From: LMUY01 sp965198895 | GTDB lineage: Bacteria > Pseudomonadota > Alphaproteobacteria > Acetobacterales > Acetobacteraceae | Reading direction: 5' to 3' | DNA: 64,000 bases | Assembly (NCBI GenBank): GCA_965198895.1 | Contig: OZ240676.1 | Location: forward strand, 1,240,001 to 1,304,000 | Shown here: piece after piece, positions 8,477 to 16,641 of the stretch | How positions within the stretch are numbered: position 1 is the stretch's first letter | Layout: each line of letters opens with the position of its first letter | Translations under genes and position numbers: made by a program | The notes under the pieces: generated by a model | What the model was told of the DNA's origin: nothing | Databases searched by the model: none | Seen by the model: only the letters and a program-made list of their open reading frames with translations

Positions 8477-10525
8477 TTATTCCGCTGCCATGGCCGGAAC
8501 GGGCGCGTAGGTAGCGGTACATTCCGCCATCACGGCACTCGCCCGGCTGATCGGGTTGGTCTGATAATAATCGGGCACGATTTCGGCAAACGGCGAGTCG
8601 CTAACGGTGGCCGGATCACCGACGGGGCCGGTCAGGTCGTTGGCGCCGAACCGCGGCAAGTGGCCGATCGTGGCGAATACCGGGTTCACCTGCTCCAACC
8701 GGTCGCGCAGGGCATCGAGCGTGTCGTAGGGCAGCGGCTTGCCGATCACGGCGGAGAAGGCGCGCAGGATAGACCAATCCTCCTTCGCCTCGCCCGGCGC
8801 GAACGATGCCTTGTGGCCACGTTGCACGCGGCCCTCGGTATTCACGTAGGTGCCCGGCTTCTCGACATAGGCGCTGCCGGGCAGGATCACGTCCGCCCTG
8901 GCGGCGCCACGGTCGCCGTGGTGACCCTGGTAGACGACGAAGGTATCGGCGCCGATGCGGCTGGTGTCGAACTCGTCGGCTCCCAGCAGCCAGAGCAGGT
9001 CCACGCCGCCGCGGAGCATAGCGTCCATCGTCTTGGCACCCGGCCCAGGTAAGAAGCCGAGATCCAGCGCGCCGACCCTTGCCGCCGCGGTGTGCAGCAC
9101 GTTAAAGCCGTGCCACTCCGGCGTCAGCGCGCCGATGCTGGCCGCCAGCTTCCAAGCGGCCGCAAGCACGGCGGACCCATCCGGCCGGGATAGCGCACCC
9201 TGCCCCACGATCACCATCGGCCGCTTGGCATCGGCTAGCAACGACGCGAACGCTTCCGGCAGGGCGTGCACGACGGACGGTCCGTCGCCGAGCCACTGGT
9301 AGGCGTAAGTCAGGTCGACTTCCGGACCGATCACCCCGACAGGAAACGGGCCCATCTGGTGTCGCTTGCGGATGCGGGCGTTCAGCACCGGCGCTTCGCG
9401 GCGAGGGTTGCTGCCGATGATCAGCAGCGCATCAGCCTCCTCGATCCCAGCGATAGTGGTGTTGAACGTGTACATATCCCGACGGGACGTATCCAGCCGC
9501 GCGCCATCCTGCCGGCAGTCGAGGTTCGCCGACCCGAGGGCTGCCATGAGATCCTTCAGGGCCAGCATGCTCTCGGCGTCGCACAGGTCACCGGCGATGG
9601 CGCCGATCCGTTCGCCCGCCAGGCCGTGCAGCTTGGCGGCAATGGCACCGAACGCTTCGGGCCAACTGGCCGGACGCAGCTTGCCGGCCTCCCGGATCCA
9701 AGGCTTATCGAGCCGACGGCGCTTCAGGCCGTCGAACGAGAAGCGGGACTTGTCGCCCAGCCACTCCTCATTCACTTCGTCGTTCGGCCGGGGCAGGATG
9801 CGCAGCACCTCCGCCCCGCGCGCGTCCACCCGGATCGCCGCACCGACCGCGTCAAGCACATCCACGCTGTCGGTTTTGCGCAGCTCCCACGGGCGGGCGA
9901 CGAAGGCGTAGGGCTTGGAGGTCAGCGCACCGACAGGGCAGATGTCGATCAGGTTACCGGACAGCTCTGACGTCAGCGCCTTCTCGACGTAGGTGGTGAT
10001 CTCCATGTTCTCGCCGCGCGCCGTCGCACCCAGTTCCGGCACGCCCGCCACTTCAGTCGCGAAGCGCACGCAGCGGGTGCACTGAATGCAGCGGGTCATG
10101 ATCGTCTTGACCAGCGGGCCGAGATACTTGTCCTTCACCGCCCGCTTGTTCTCGTCGTAGCGGGAGTGGTCGCGCCCGTAGGAAAACGCCTGGTCCTGCA
10201 GGTCGCACTCGCCGCCCTGGTCGCAGATCGGGCAGTCCAGCGGATGGTTGATCAGCAGGAATTCCATCACGCCGCGGCGGCCGTTGCGCACCATCGGGGT
10301 GTCGGTCTTGATGACCATGCCCTCGGCGACCGGGTAGGAGCAAGACGCGATCGGCTTCGGCGCCTTCTCCACTTCCACCAGGCACATGCGGCAGTTGCCG
10401 GCGACCGATAGGCGCTCGTGGTAGCAGAAGCGGGGGATCTCGACGCCGGCCAGTTCGCAGGCCTGCAGCACGGACGAGCCGTTTGCAATCTCGACCTCGC
10501 GGCCGTCAACTGTGACTTTTGCCAT
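8477..10525 (-). CDS. nuoG: NADH-quinone oxidoreductase subunit G
   Basis: A 682-residue iron-sulfur subunit of the NADH dehydrogenase module. The N-terminus carries the [2Fe-2S] ligands (CYHERLSVAGNCRMC), then the His-Cys3 site (HPLDCPICDQGGECDLQDQ), then two ferredoxin-like motifs (CIQCTRC and CPVGALTSKP). The remainder is the degenerate molybdopterin-oxidoreductase domain. Length matches the shorter alphaproteobacterial/mitochondrial form (75-kDa subunit). Unusually, it is separated from nuoF by a pentapeptide-repeat gene. Confidence 0.97.
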   Translation of the reverse strand: MAKVTVDGREVEIANGSSVLQACELAGVEIPRFCYHERLSVAGNCRMCLVEVEKAPKPIASCSYPVAEGMVIKTDTPMVRNGRRGVMEFLLINHPLDCPICDQGGECDLQDQAFSYGRDHSRYDENKRAVKDKYLGPLVKTIMTRCIQCTRCVRFATEVAGVPELGATARGENMEITTYVEKALTSELSGNLIDICPVGALTSKPYAFVARPWELRKTDSVDVLDAVGAAIRVDARGAEVLRILPRPNDEVNEEWLGDKSRFSFDGLKRRRLDKPWIREAGKLRPASWPEAFGAIAAKLHGLAGERIGAIAGDLCDAESMLALKDLMAALGSANLDCRQDGARLDTSRRDMYTFNTTIAGIEEADALLIIGSNPRREAPVLNARIRKRHQMGPFPVGVIGPEVDLTYAYQWLGDGPSVVHALPEAFASLLADAKRPMVIVGQGALSRPDGSAVLAAAWKLAASIGALTPEWHGFNVLHTAAARVGALDLGFLPGPGAKTMDAMLRGGVDLLWLLGADEFDTSRIGADTFVVYQGHHGDRGAARADVILPGSAYVEKPGTYVNTEGRVQRGHKASFAPGEAKEDWSILRAFSAVIGKPLPYDTLDALRDRLEQVNPVFATIGHLPRFGANDLTGPVGDPATVSDSPFAEIVPDYYQTNPISRASAVMAECTATYAPVPAMAAE

Positions 10526-10528
10526 GGG

Positions 10529-10894
10529 TCAGCCTTTTTCGTGTGCCGCCAGGAGTGCCGCGATATCGACTCCATCGATTCGCAGCCCGGCGATGTTGCA
10601 ATCGTTGATGGACAGTCCCGAGAGATCTGCATCCACCAGCGTGGCGCCGGCGAGCGATGCGTCCTCGAACCGAGCGCCGGCCAGGTTGGCCGCGTGAAAC
10701 ACGGCCTTCGCCAATGTGACGTCCGACAGCGACACGCCCGATAGGTCGGCCCGATGGAACGTGGTGCCGGACAGGTTCACGTCGGTGAAATGGCTGCCGT
10801 GCAGGTCGGCGTCCCGTGCGGTAATCGGTTCGGCGGTCTTTGTCAGGGTGGTCACGGGTGGTGGTACTCGGAACGAGGGGTGGTCCGGAGACAT
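10529..10894 (-). CDS. Pentapeptide-repeat protein inserted between nuoF and nuoG
   Basis: A 121-residue protein. From about residue 30 it is a run of A(D/N)LxX pentapeptide repeats (ADLHGSHFTDVNLSGTTFHR, then ADLSG, ANLAG, ADLSG), which should fold as a short right-handed quadrilateral beta-helix. No catalytic motif is seen. It lies 3 bp upstream of nuoG, in the same direction. The ATG at 10894 falls at the edge of a palindromic repeat; a GTG at 10855 (VTTLTKT) is an equally plausible start. Function is unknown. Pentapeptide proteins often act as protein-binding scaffolds, so a complex I role is only inference. Confidence 0.8.
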   Translation of the reverse strand: MSPDHPSFRVPPPVTTLTKTAEPITARDADLHGSHFTDVNLSGTTFHRADLSGVSLSDVTLAKAVFHAANLAGARFEDASLAGATLVDADLSGLSINDCNIAGLRIDGVDIAALLAAHEKG

Positions 10895-10933
10895 CCCTCA
10901 CCCCGGCCCTGTCCCCCAAGGAGAGGGGGAGGA
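10895..10933. repeat. REP-like palindromic element, copy 1
   Basis: A CCTCACCCCGGCCCT stretch followed by a short imperfect GC-rich palindrome (CCCCC..GGGGG). The same sequence family recurs at 30,801-30,903 and 40,434-40,556. It sits in the nuoF to pentapeptide-gene gap. Confidence 0.7.
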
Positions 10934-10943
10934 GTACTGTTTC

Positions 10944-12245
10944 TCATTCCGCCGCCATTGGCAGGCTTGGCGCACGGCTGCGCTTGTAGGTTGCGATCCG
11001 CTCCTCGATCACCGGGCGGAAGTGGCGGATCAGCCCCTGAATCGGCCACGCCGCGGCGTCACCCAGGGCACAGATCGTGTGGCCCTCGATCTGCCGGGTC
11101 ACCTGGTCGAGCGTGTCGATCTCGTCGACTTCGGCGCGGCCTTGGACCATGCGGTTCATGACCCGCATCATCCAGCCGGTGCCCTCGCGGCAAGGGGTAC
11201 ACTGGCCGCAGCTCTCGTGCTTGTAGAAGTGCGCCAGCCGGGCGATCGCCTCGATCAAGTCGGTCGACTTGTCCATCACGATGACCCCGGCGGTGCCAAG
11301 GCCGGATTTGACGTCGCGCAGGCTGTCGAAATCCATCAAGACCGTGTCGCAGATGTCCTTCGGCAGCAGGGGCACCGACGACCCACCCGGGATAACGGCC
11401 AGCAGATTGTCCCACCCGCCGCGCACGCCGCCGCAATATTTGTCGATCAGTTCGCGCAGGGGGATGCCAAGCTCCTCCTCCACGTTGCACGGCTTGTTCA
11501 CATGGCCGGAAATGCAGAACACCTTCGTGCCCGCATTCTTCGGCCGGCCCAACGCGCTGAACCAGCCCGCGCCGCGACGGAGGATCGTCGGCACGACAGC
11601 GATCGTCTCGACGTTGTTCACCGTGGTGGGGCAGCCATACAGCCCGACAGCGGCCGGGAACGGCGGCTTCAACCGCGGCATGCCCTTCTTGCCCTCGAGA
11701 GATTCCAGCATCGCGGTTTCCTCGCCGCAGATGTAGGCGCCAGCACCACGATGCAGATAACAGTCGAAGTCCCAGCCGGACCCGCAGGCATTCTTGCCGA
11801 TCAGCCCCGCTTCATAAGCCTGCTCGATAGCGCGATCGAGGTTGAGGGCCTCGTTGAAGTACTCACCGCGGATGTAGATGTAACAAGCGTGCGCCCCCAT
11901 GGCGAAAGCCGCGATCAGCGCGCCCTCCACCAATTTGTGCGGATCGTGCCGCATGATGTCGCGGTCCTTGCAGGTGCCCGGCTCGGACTCATCGGCGTTG
12001 ATCGCCAGAAACGAGGGTCGGCCGTCCGACACCTTGGGCATGAACGACCACTTCATTCCGGTCGGGAAACCCGCGCCACCGCGACCTCGCAAGCCCGAGG
12101 CTTTCATCTCGTCGATCAGCGCGTCCCGGCCACGGGCGAGGATCGCGGCCGTGCCATCCCAGTCGCCACGCTTGCGGGCCCCCTCTAGCGTCCAGTCATG
12201 GATGCCATAGAGGTTGGTGAAAATCCGGTCCTTGTCGTCGAGCAC
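10944..12245 (-). CDS. nuoF: NADH-quinone oxidoreductase subunit F (NADH/FMN binding)
   Basis: A 433-residue subunit that binds NADH and FMN and carries the N3 [4Fe-4S] cluster. GRGGAGFPTGMKW is the glycine-rich nucleotide site near residue 65. SCGQCTPCREGTGW holds three cluster Cys near residue 350. The start is a GTG (12243-12245), 4 bp after the nuoE stop. It forms the NADH dehydrogenase module with NuoE and NuoG. Confidence 0.97.
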   Translation of the reverse strand: MLDDKDRIFTNLYGIHDWTLEGARKRGDWDGTAAILARGRDALIDEMKASGLRGRGGAGFPTGMKWSFMPKVSDGRPSFLAINADESEPGTCKDRDIMRHDPHKLVEGALIAAFAMGAHACYIYIRGEYFNEALNLDRAIEQAYEAGLIGKNACGSGWDFDCYLHRGAGAYICGEETAMLESLEGKKGMPRLKPPFPAAVGLYGCPTTVNNVETIAVVPTILRRGAGWFSALGRPKNAGTKVFCISGHVNKPCNVEEELGIPLRELIDKYCGGVRGGWDNLLAVIPGGSSVPLLPKDICDTVLMDFDSLRDVKSGLGTAGVIVMDKSTDLIEAIARLAHFYKHESCGQCTPCREGTGWMMRVMNRMVQGRAEVDEIDTLDQVTRQIEGHTICALGDAAAWPIQGLIRHFRPVIEERIATYKRSRAPSLPMAAE

Positions 12246-12249
12246 TTGC

Positions 12250-12897
12250 CTACTCCGTGACCGTCAGCAGCGTGTTGGGCCCGCCCTCGGGTGCCGAGGT
12301 TTGGCGGCCGATCATGCTGCCGGGTTGCGGACGCTCACCGCGGGCCAAAGCCGCCAGCAGGCGCTCGACCGCCGGGCCGTCCATATCCTCGTAGTAATCG
12401 TCGTCTACCTGCAGCACCGGCGCGTTCACGCAGGCACCGAGGCACTCGACCTGGCTCATGGTGAACATCCCATCGGCACTGGTCTCGTGCCAGCCCTTGA
12501 TGCCGGTGACCTTGCGGCAGGTCGCCTCGATGGCGTCTGAGCCCCGCAGCCAGCACGGCGTCGTGGTGCAGACCTGCAAGTGGTAGCGCCCGATCGGGGT
12601 CGTGTTGAACATCAGGTAGAAGGTCGCGACCTCGTACACCCGGATCGGCGCCATGTTCAGCCGGTGCGCCACCGCATCCATACCCACGCGCGGCACCCAG
12701 GCGCTGCCGGTCTGCCGGAACATCTGCTTCTGCACCTCGTATAGCGAGGCGATCACGGCACTCGCCTCCCGGCCCGGCGGATATTTGGCGCAGTGCGCAT
12801 CGATCGCCGTAAGACTGTGCTGGTCGAATTCGAAATGGGTCGGCTGGTCGATCTGCGGGTTCTCCCCCGTCGAGCCATCTCCGATATTCTCGGCCAT
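12250..12897 (-). CDS. nuoE: NADH-quinone oxidoreductase subunit E ([2Fe-2S])
   Basis: A 215-residue thioredoxin-like [2Fe-2S] subunit (24-kDa type, cluster N1a). The ligands are in CTTTPCWLRG and VECLGACVNAP. YEVATFYLMFNTTPIGRYHLQVC is the typical preceding segment. The ATG directly follows the nuoD TAG stop. A C-terminal tail of about 40 residues after the fold is typical of alphaproteobacterial NuoE. Confidence 0.96.
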   Translation of the reverse strand: MAENIGDGSTGENPQIDQPTHFEFDQHSLTAIDAHCAKYPPGREASAVIASLYEVQKQMFRQTGSAWVPRVGMDAVAHRLNMAPIRVYEVATFYLMFNTTPIGRYHLQVCTTTPCWLRGSDAIEATCRKVTGIKGWHETSADGMFTMSQVECLGACVNAPVLQVDDDYYEDMDGPAVERLLAALARGERPQPGSMIGRQTSAPEGGPNTLLTVTE

Positions 12898-14196
12898 CTA
12901 GCGGTCAACCTCTCCGAATACGATGTCGATCGAGCCGATGATGGCGACCGCGTCCGCCAGCATGTGCCTGCGGGCCATCACCTCCATCGCCTGCAGATGG
13001 CTGAACCCGGTCGGCCGAATCTTGCAACGATACGGCCGGTTACTGCCATCCGACACCAAATACACGCCGAACTCGCCCTTGGGGCTCTCGACCACGGTGT
13101 AGGTCGCCCCGGCCGGCACGTGATAACCCTCGGTGTAGAGCTTGAAGTGATGGATCAGCGCCTCCATTGAGCGCTTCATCTCCTCACGTTTCGGCGGGGT
13201 GAATTTGCGGTCCTGGACCTTAACCGGGCCGGGCTTCATGTTGGCCAGGCACTGCTGAATGATCTTCACGCTCTCCCGCATCTCGACGACGCGGACAAGA
13301 TAGCGGTCGTAGCAGTCGCCGTTGCGGGAGACGGGGATGTTGAAGTCCACCTCGGCATATTTGTCGTACGGCTGCGAGCGGCGCAGGTCCCACGGCACGC
13401 CCGACGCGCGAAGGTTCGGGCCGCTGAAGCCCCAGGCCAGCGCCATCTCCGCCGTCATGATGCCGATGTCGACGGTGCGCTGCTTCCAGATGCGATTGTT
13501 GGTCAGCAACGTCTCGAGGTCATCGATGAACTTTGGAAACCGCTCGGACCATGCCGAGATCTTTTCCTCGAGCCCAGCCGGCAGGTCCTTGGCGACGCCG
13601 CCCGGGCGGAAATAATTGGCGTGCAACCGGGCACCGGAGGCCGCCTCGTGAAACTCCATCAGGATCTCGCGCTCCTCATAACCCCACAAAGACGGGGTGA
13701 GTGCGCCGACATCGAGGGCGTAGCTGGTGACGTTGAGCAGGTGGTTCAGGATGCGGGTGATTTCCGCAAACATCGTCCGGATCCACTGTGCCCGCTCCGG
13801 CGCCACGATCCCCAGCAGCTTCTCAGTGCCAAGGGCGAAAGCGTGCTCCATGCACATGGGCGACACGTAGTCGAGCCGATCGAAATACGGCACCGCCTGC
13901 ATGTAGGTCTTGTGCTCGATCAGCTTCTCGGTGCCACGATGCAGCAGCCCGATATGCGGGTCGGCACGTTCCACGACCTCGCCGTCCATCTCGAGGATGA
14001 GACGCAGAACGCCGTGGGCGGCCGGGTGCTGAGGCCCGAAATTGATCGAGTGACTGTCGATCTCGACCGTCTTGGTGCGCTTGGCGCCATCCGGCTCCAT
14101 GGTCTCCGGCCATTCGCGGCGCTCGGAGCCGGCCTCGTCCACGGCGGGGGTGTAATCCATCGGATGGCCGTCGGGTGCAGTGACGGTGGTGCTCAT
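12898..14196 (-). CDS. nuoD: NADH-quinone oxidoreductase subunit D
   Basis: A 432-residue 49-kDa-type subunit that forms the quinone site with NuoB. NFGPQHPAAHGVLRLILEMDG is the N-terminal quinone-site loop with the conserved His. HIGLLHRGTEKL and the C-terminal DIVFGEVDR are family hallmarks. About 45 extra residues precede the core, as in other alphaproteobacteria. The ATG overlaps the nuoC stop by 4 bp. NuoC and NuoD are separate here, not fused. Confidence 0.97.
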   Translation of the reverse strand: MSTTVTAPDGHPMDYTPAVDEAGSERREWPETMEPDGAKRTKTVEIDSHSINFGPQHPAAHGVLRLILEMDGEVVERADPHIGLLHRGTEKLIEHKTYMQAVPYFDRLDYVSPMCMEHAFALGTEKLLGIVAPERAQWIRTMFAEITRILNHLLNVTSYALDVGALTPSLWGYEEREILMEFHEAASGARLHANYFRPGGVAKDLPAGLEEKISAWSERFPKFIDDLETLLTNNRIWKQRTVDIGIMTAEMALAWGFSGPNLRASGVPWDLRRSQPYDKYAEVDFNIPVSRNGDCYDRYLVRVVEMRESVKIIQQCLANMKPGPVKVQDRKFTPPKREEMKRSMEALIHHFKLYTEGYHVPAGATYTVVESPKGEFGVYLVSDGSNRPYRCKIRPTGFSHLQAMEVMARRHMLADAVAIIGSIDIVFGEVDR

Positions 14197-14858
14197 GCGG
14201 GCTTACCCCCCTCCGCCTTGGCGTGGGCATTGATCGCGTCGCGGGCGGGATGCGCCTTCTCATCGCCGGGCAATGTCAGCATGCCTTCCCAAGGGGAAAC
14301 GAAGTCGAAGTTGCGGAAATCTTGCGTCAGGCTGACCGGGACGTTGATGACGCGCTTCTGCTCCTCGTCGTAGCGGACCTCGACGAAGCCGGAGAGTGGG
14401 AAGTCCTTGCGCAGCGGATGACCGTCGAAGCCGTAATCGGTCAAGATCCGCCGCAGGTCCGGCTGGCCGCTGAACAGGATGCCGAACAGATCCCAAGCCT
14501 CGCGCTCCCACCAGGTGGCGCACGGCCAAATCTCGTGCACCGAGGGGATCGGGCTGATACCGTCCGACTGCACGATGATGCGGATGCGATGGTTCAGCGT
14601 GACCGACAGCAGGTTGTAGACGACGTCGAACCGCTTAGGCCGCTCGGGCCAGTCGACACCGCACAGCTCCATCAGCTGCTCGAACGCGGTATTCGGGCCG
14701 TCCCGGAGGGCCATCATCACGGCGATCAAGCTTTCGCCCTCGGCGTGGATGACGACCTCGCCGGCATCGACCACCGCCCGTGACACGCCGGGGATCAGGG
14801 AGGCCTGGTGGACCAGCGCCTCCAGCGCGCTCACAGCGGTGTCGAGCCCGTCAACCAC
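14193..14858 (-). CDS. nuoC: NADH-quinone oxidoreductase subunit C
   Basis: A 221-residue 30-kDa-type peripheral subunit. WWEREAWDLFGILFSGQPDLRRILTDYGF is its signature region (shown here as the motif WEREAWDLFGI and RRILTDYGF). FPLSGFVEVRYDEE is the conserved C-terminal piece. The start is a GTG (14856-14858) that overlaps the end of nuoB by 8 bp; no ATG exists in frame at a suitable place downstream, and the longer upstream reading lies inside nuoB. Confidence 0.94.
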   Translation of the reverse strand: MVDGLDTAVSALEALVHQASLIPGVSRAVVDAGEVVIHAEGESLIAVMMALRDGPNTAFEQLMELCGVDWPERPKRFDVVYNLLSVTLNHRIRIIVQSDGISPIPSVHEIWPCATWWEREAWDLFGILFSGQPDLRRILTDYGFDGHPLRKDFPLSGFVEVRYDEEQKRVINVPVSLTQDFRNFDFVSPWEGMLTLPGDEKAHPARDAINAHAKAEGGKPA

Positions 14859-15411
14859 GCAGGATCGTCCCCGTGCGACGAATCTTCTTCTGCAACTGCA
14901 TGATGCCGTAGACCAGCGCCTCGGCCGTCGGAGGGCAGCCCGGCACATACACATCGACCGGCACGACGTGGTCGCAACCACGCACGACCGAGTAGCTGTA
15001 GTGGTAATACCCACCACCATTGGCGCAGGAGCCCATGGAGATCACCCAGCGCGGCTCGCTCATCTGGTCGTAAACCTTGCGCAGTGCCGGGGCCATTTTA
15101 TTGGTCAGCGTGCCGGCGACGATCATCACGTCACTCTGCCGCGGGCTGGCGCGGGGGATGACGCCGAAGCGGTCCAGGTCGAACCGCGGCATGTAGGCGT
15201 GGATCATCTCCACCGCGCAGCAGGCCAGGCCGAACGTCATCGGCCACAGGCTGCCGGTGCGGGCCCAGTTCACCACCTTATCGAGATTGGCGACGACGAA
15301 GCCCTTGTCCGTCATCTCGCCGGTGATGCCCTTGATCACGGCCTCCTGCTCTACGCCGGGGCCGAGGGCCTCCCGGTTCCAAGCCAGGCCGTCTGCTGTC
15401 GTGACGCTCAT
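14851..15411 (-). CDS. nuoB: NADH-quinone oxidoreductase subunit B ([4Fe-4S] N2)
   Basis: A 186-residue PSST-type subunit that carries the terminal cluster N2. The adjacent Cys pair is in FGLACCAVEM. Further ligands are in GSCANGGGYY and VPGCPPTAEAL. The ATG at 15411 follows the nuoA stop by 4 bp with GGGAG upstream; an in-frame start inside nuoA is less likely. Confidence 0.97.
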   Translation of the reverse strand: MSVTTADGLAWNREALGPGVEQEAVIKGITGEMTDKGFVVANLDKVVNWARTGSLWPMTFGLACCAVEMIHAYMPRFDLDRFGVIPRASPRQSDVMIVAGTLTNKMAPALRKVYDQMSEPRWVISMGSCANGGGYYHYSYSVVRGCDHVVPVDVYVPGCPPTAEALVYGIMQLQKKIRRTGTILRG

Positions 15412-15415
15412 CGTG

Positions 15416-15790
15416 CTACTCCCACTCAAGCGCGCCCTTGTTCCACTCGTAGATGAAACCGACCGTCAGAACGGCAAGGAAGCCCATCATCGAGAGGAAG
15501 CCAAACACGCCGATATCACCCAGCGTGACGGCCCAGGGGAACAGGAACGCAACTTCTAGGTCGAAAATGATGAAAAGAATGGCAACGAGGTAGAACCGCA
15601 CGTCGAACCGGCGGCGTGCATCGTCGAACGCCTCGAAGCCGCATTCGTAGGCGGAGAGCTTCTCCGGATACGGCCGCTGCGGCGCGGCGAGACGCGATCC
15701 GCCGACCATGACGCAAGCGACGACCCCCGCGATCAGCAGGAAGATTAGGATGGGGTAGTAGTTGAGCAGTAGCGCGTCGACCGACTGCAT
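15416..15790 (-). CDS. nuoA: NADH-quinone oxidoreductase subunit A
   Basis: A 124-residue three-helix subunit homologous to ND3, and the first gene of the nuo operon. YECGFEAFDDARRRFDVRFY is the conserved loop with the redox-switch Cys. FDLEVAFLFPWAV is the second-helix signature. The ATG at 15788-15790 has AAGG upstream. The operon promoter should lie between here and tRNA-Asp (15,791-15,912), but no clear -35/-10 was recognised. Confidence 0.96.
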   Translation of the reverse strand: MQSVDALLLNYYPILIFLLIAGVVACVMVGGSRLAAPQRPYPEKLSAYECGFEAFDDARRRFDVRFYLVAILFIIFDLEVAFLFPWAVTLGDIGVFGFLSMMGFLAVLTVGFIYEWNKGALEWE

Positions 15791-15912
15791 CGGCGGGGAC
15801 CCTTCATGGAGCGGCGTGCGCCGCACAATAACCACATTGTGGCGGACAGGCCATGGGGGTAGGCCGTTTGCGCCAGCTTGTGAAGGCGGCTCGGGACGAA
15901 GAAAGACGCTGC

Positions 15913-15989
<77 letters not shown>

Positions 15990-16060
15990 AGCGAGGGGGA
16001 GCGTTTAGAGGCGGTGCGCCAAGGCGTCAAGGCGAGCCGGCCGACTTCCTGCCATTTCAG

Positions 16061-16423
16061 TCAGAGTGGCAACTGGTAGACGGCTCCATCCTGCGTTTGG
16101 CACTCGGCATTGCCATGCCCGGCGACCATGTTGCCATGGCACGTCAGCGCTGTCCTGGGCCCCCGAGCGGTCGCTTGGAAGTTTCCGGGGCCGCCGGCCC
16201 GCGTCAACGAGGCAGCGTTCTCGCTGACGGTGTAGCTACCGGGCAGACTTTCGCCGTCCGGCATCGTCACTTTCATGATCCCGCCCGGCATACCGCGGGC
16301 AAAGTGGAACACCGGTGTGCCAATCGCCTGCGCACGTGCATTGGCCGGCGTCAAATTCACGGTATCCACGCAGCCACCCAGCCCGAGCGCCGAGACCGCC
16401 GCAATCACCCATCCAGCCCGCAT
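16061..16423 (-). CDS. Small predicted lipoprotein
   Basis: A 120-residue protein with a lipoprotein signal peptide: MRAGWVIAAVSALGLGGC, lipobox LGGC, so Cys18 would be lipidated. The mature part is small and beta-rich in look, with two more Cys (in LTCHGN and AECQTQD) that could form a disulfide. It is flanked by tRNA-Asp and tRNA-Val and reads in the same direction. No family was recognised. Confidence 0.75.
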   Translation of the reverse strand: MRAGWVIAAVSALGLGGCVDTVNLTPANARAQAIGTPVFHFARGMPGGIMKVTMPDGESLPGSYTVSENAASLTRAGGPGNFQATARGPRTALTCHGNMVAGHGNAECQTQDGAVYQLPL

Positions 16424-16474
16424 TGTCGGTTTCCGTTCGTCGAAGTGCCGCGTGCCGGCATGGAACCGGCATGA

Positions 16475-16549
16475 TGGTGGGCGGTGACGGTTTCGAACCG
16501 CCGACCCTCTCGGTGTAAACGAGACGCTCTACCGCTGAGCTAACCGCCC
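16475..16549 (-). tRNA. tRNA-Val (anticodon TAC)
   Basis: A 75-nt cloverleaf with an encoded CCA. The acceptor stem is GGGCGGT/ACCGCCC. The anticodon loop TTTACAC on a TCTCG/CGAGA stem gives TAC. It lies between a lipoprotein gene and lon. Confidence 0.97.
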
Positions 16550-16607
16550 TCAACGCCTATTCAGCCGAACTAAGGCGTTCGTTCAAGCCTTTAACAGCGA
16601 TGGTGGG

Positions 16608-16636
16608 CTGCCTGGCCGGGGACACCGGCCAGGCAG
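16608..16636 (-). terminator. Hairpin downstream of lon
   Basis: A perfect 12-bp stem (CTGCCTGGCCGG/CCGGCCAGGCAG) with a 5-nt loop, starting 6 bp after the lon stop. It has no T-run, so it is a GC-rich terminator or an mRNA 3'-end stabiliser. Confidence 0.65.
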
Positions 16637-16641
16637 ACGCC

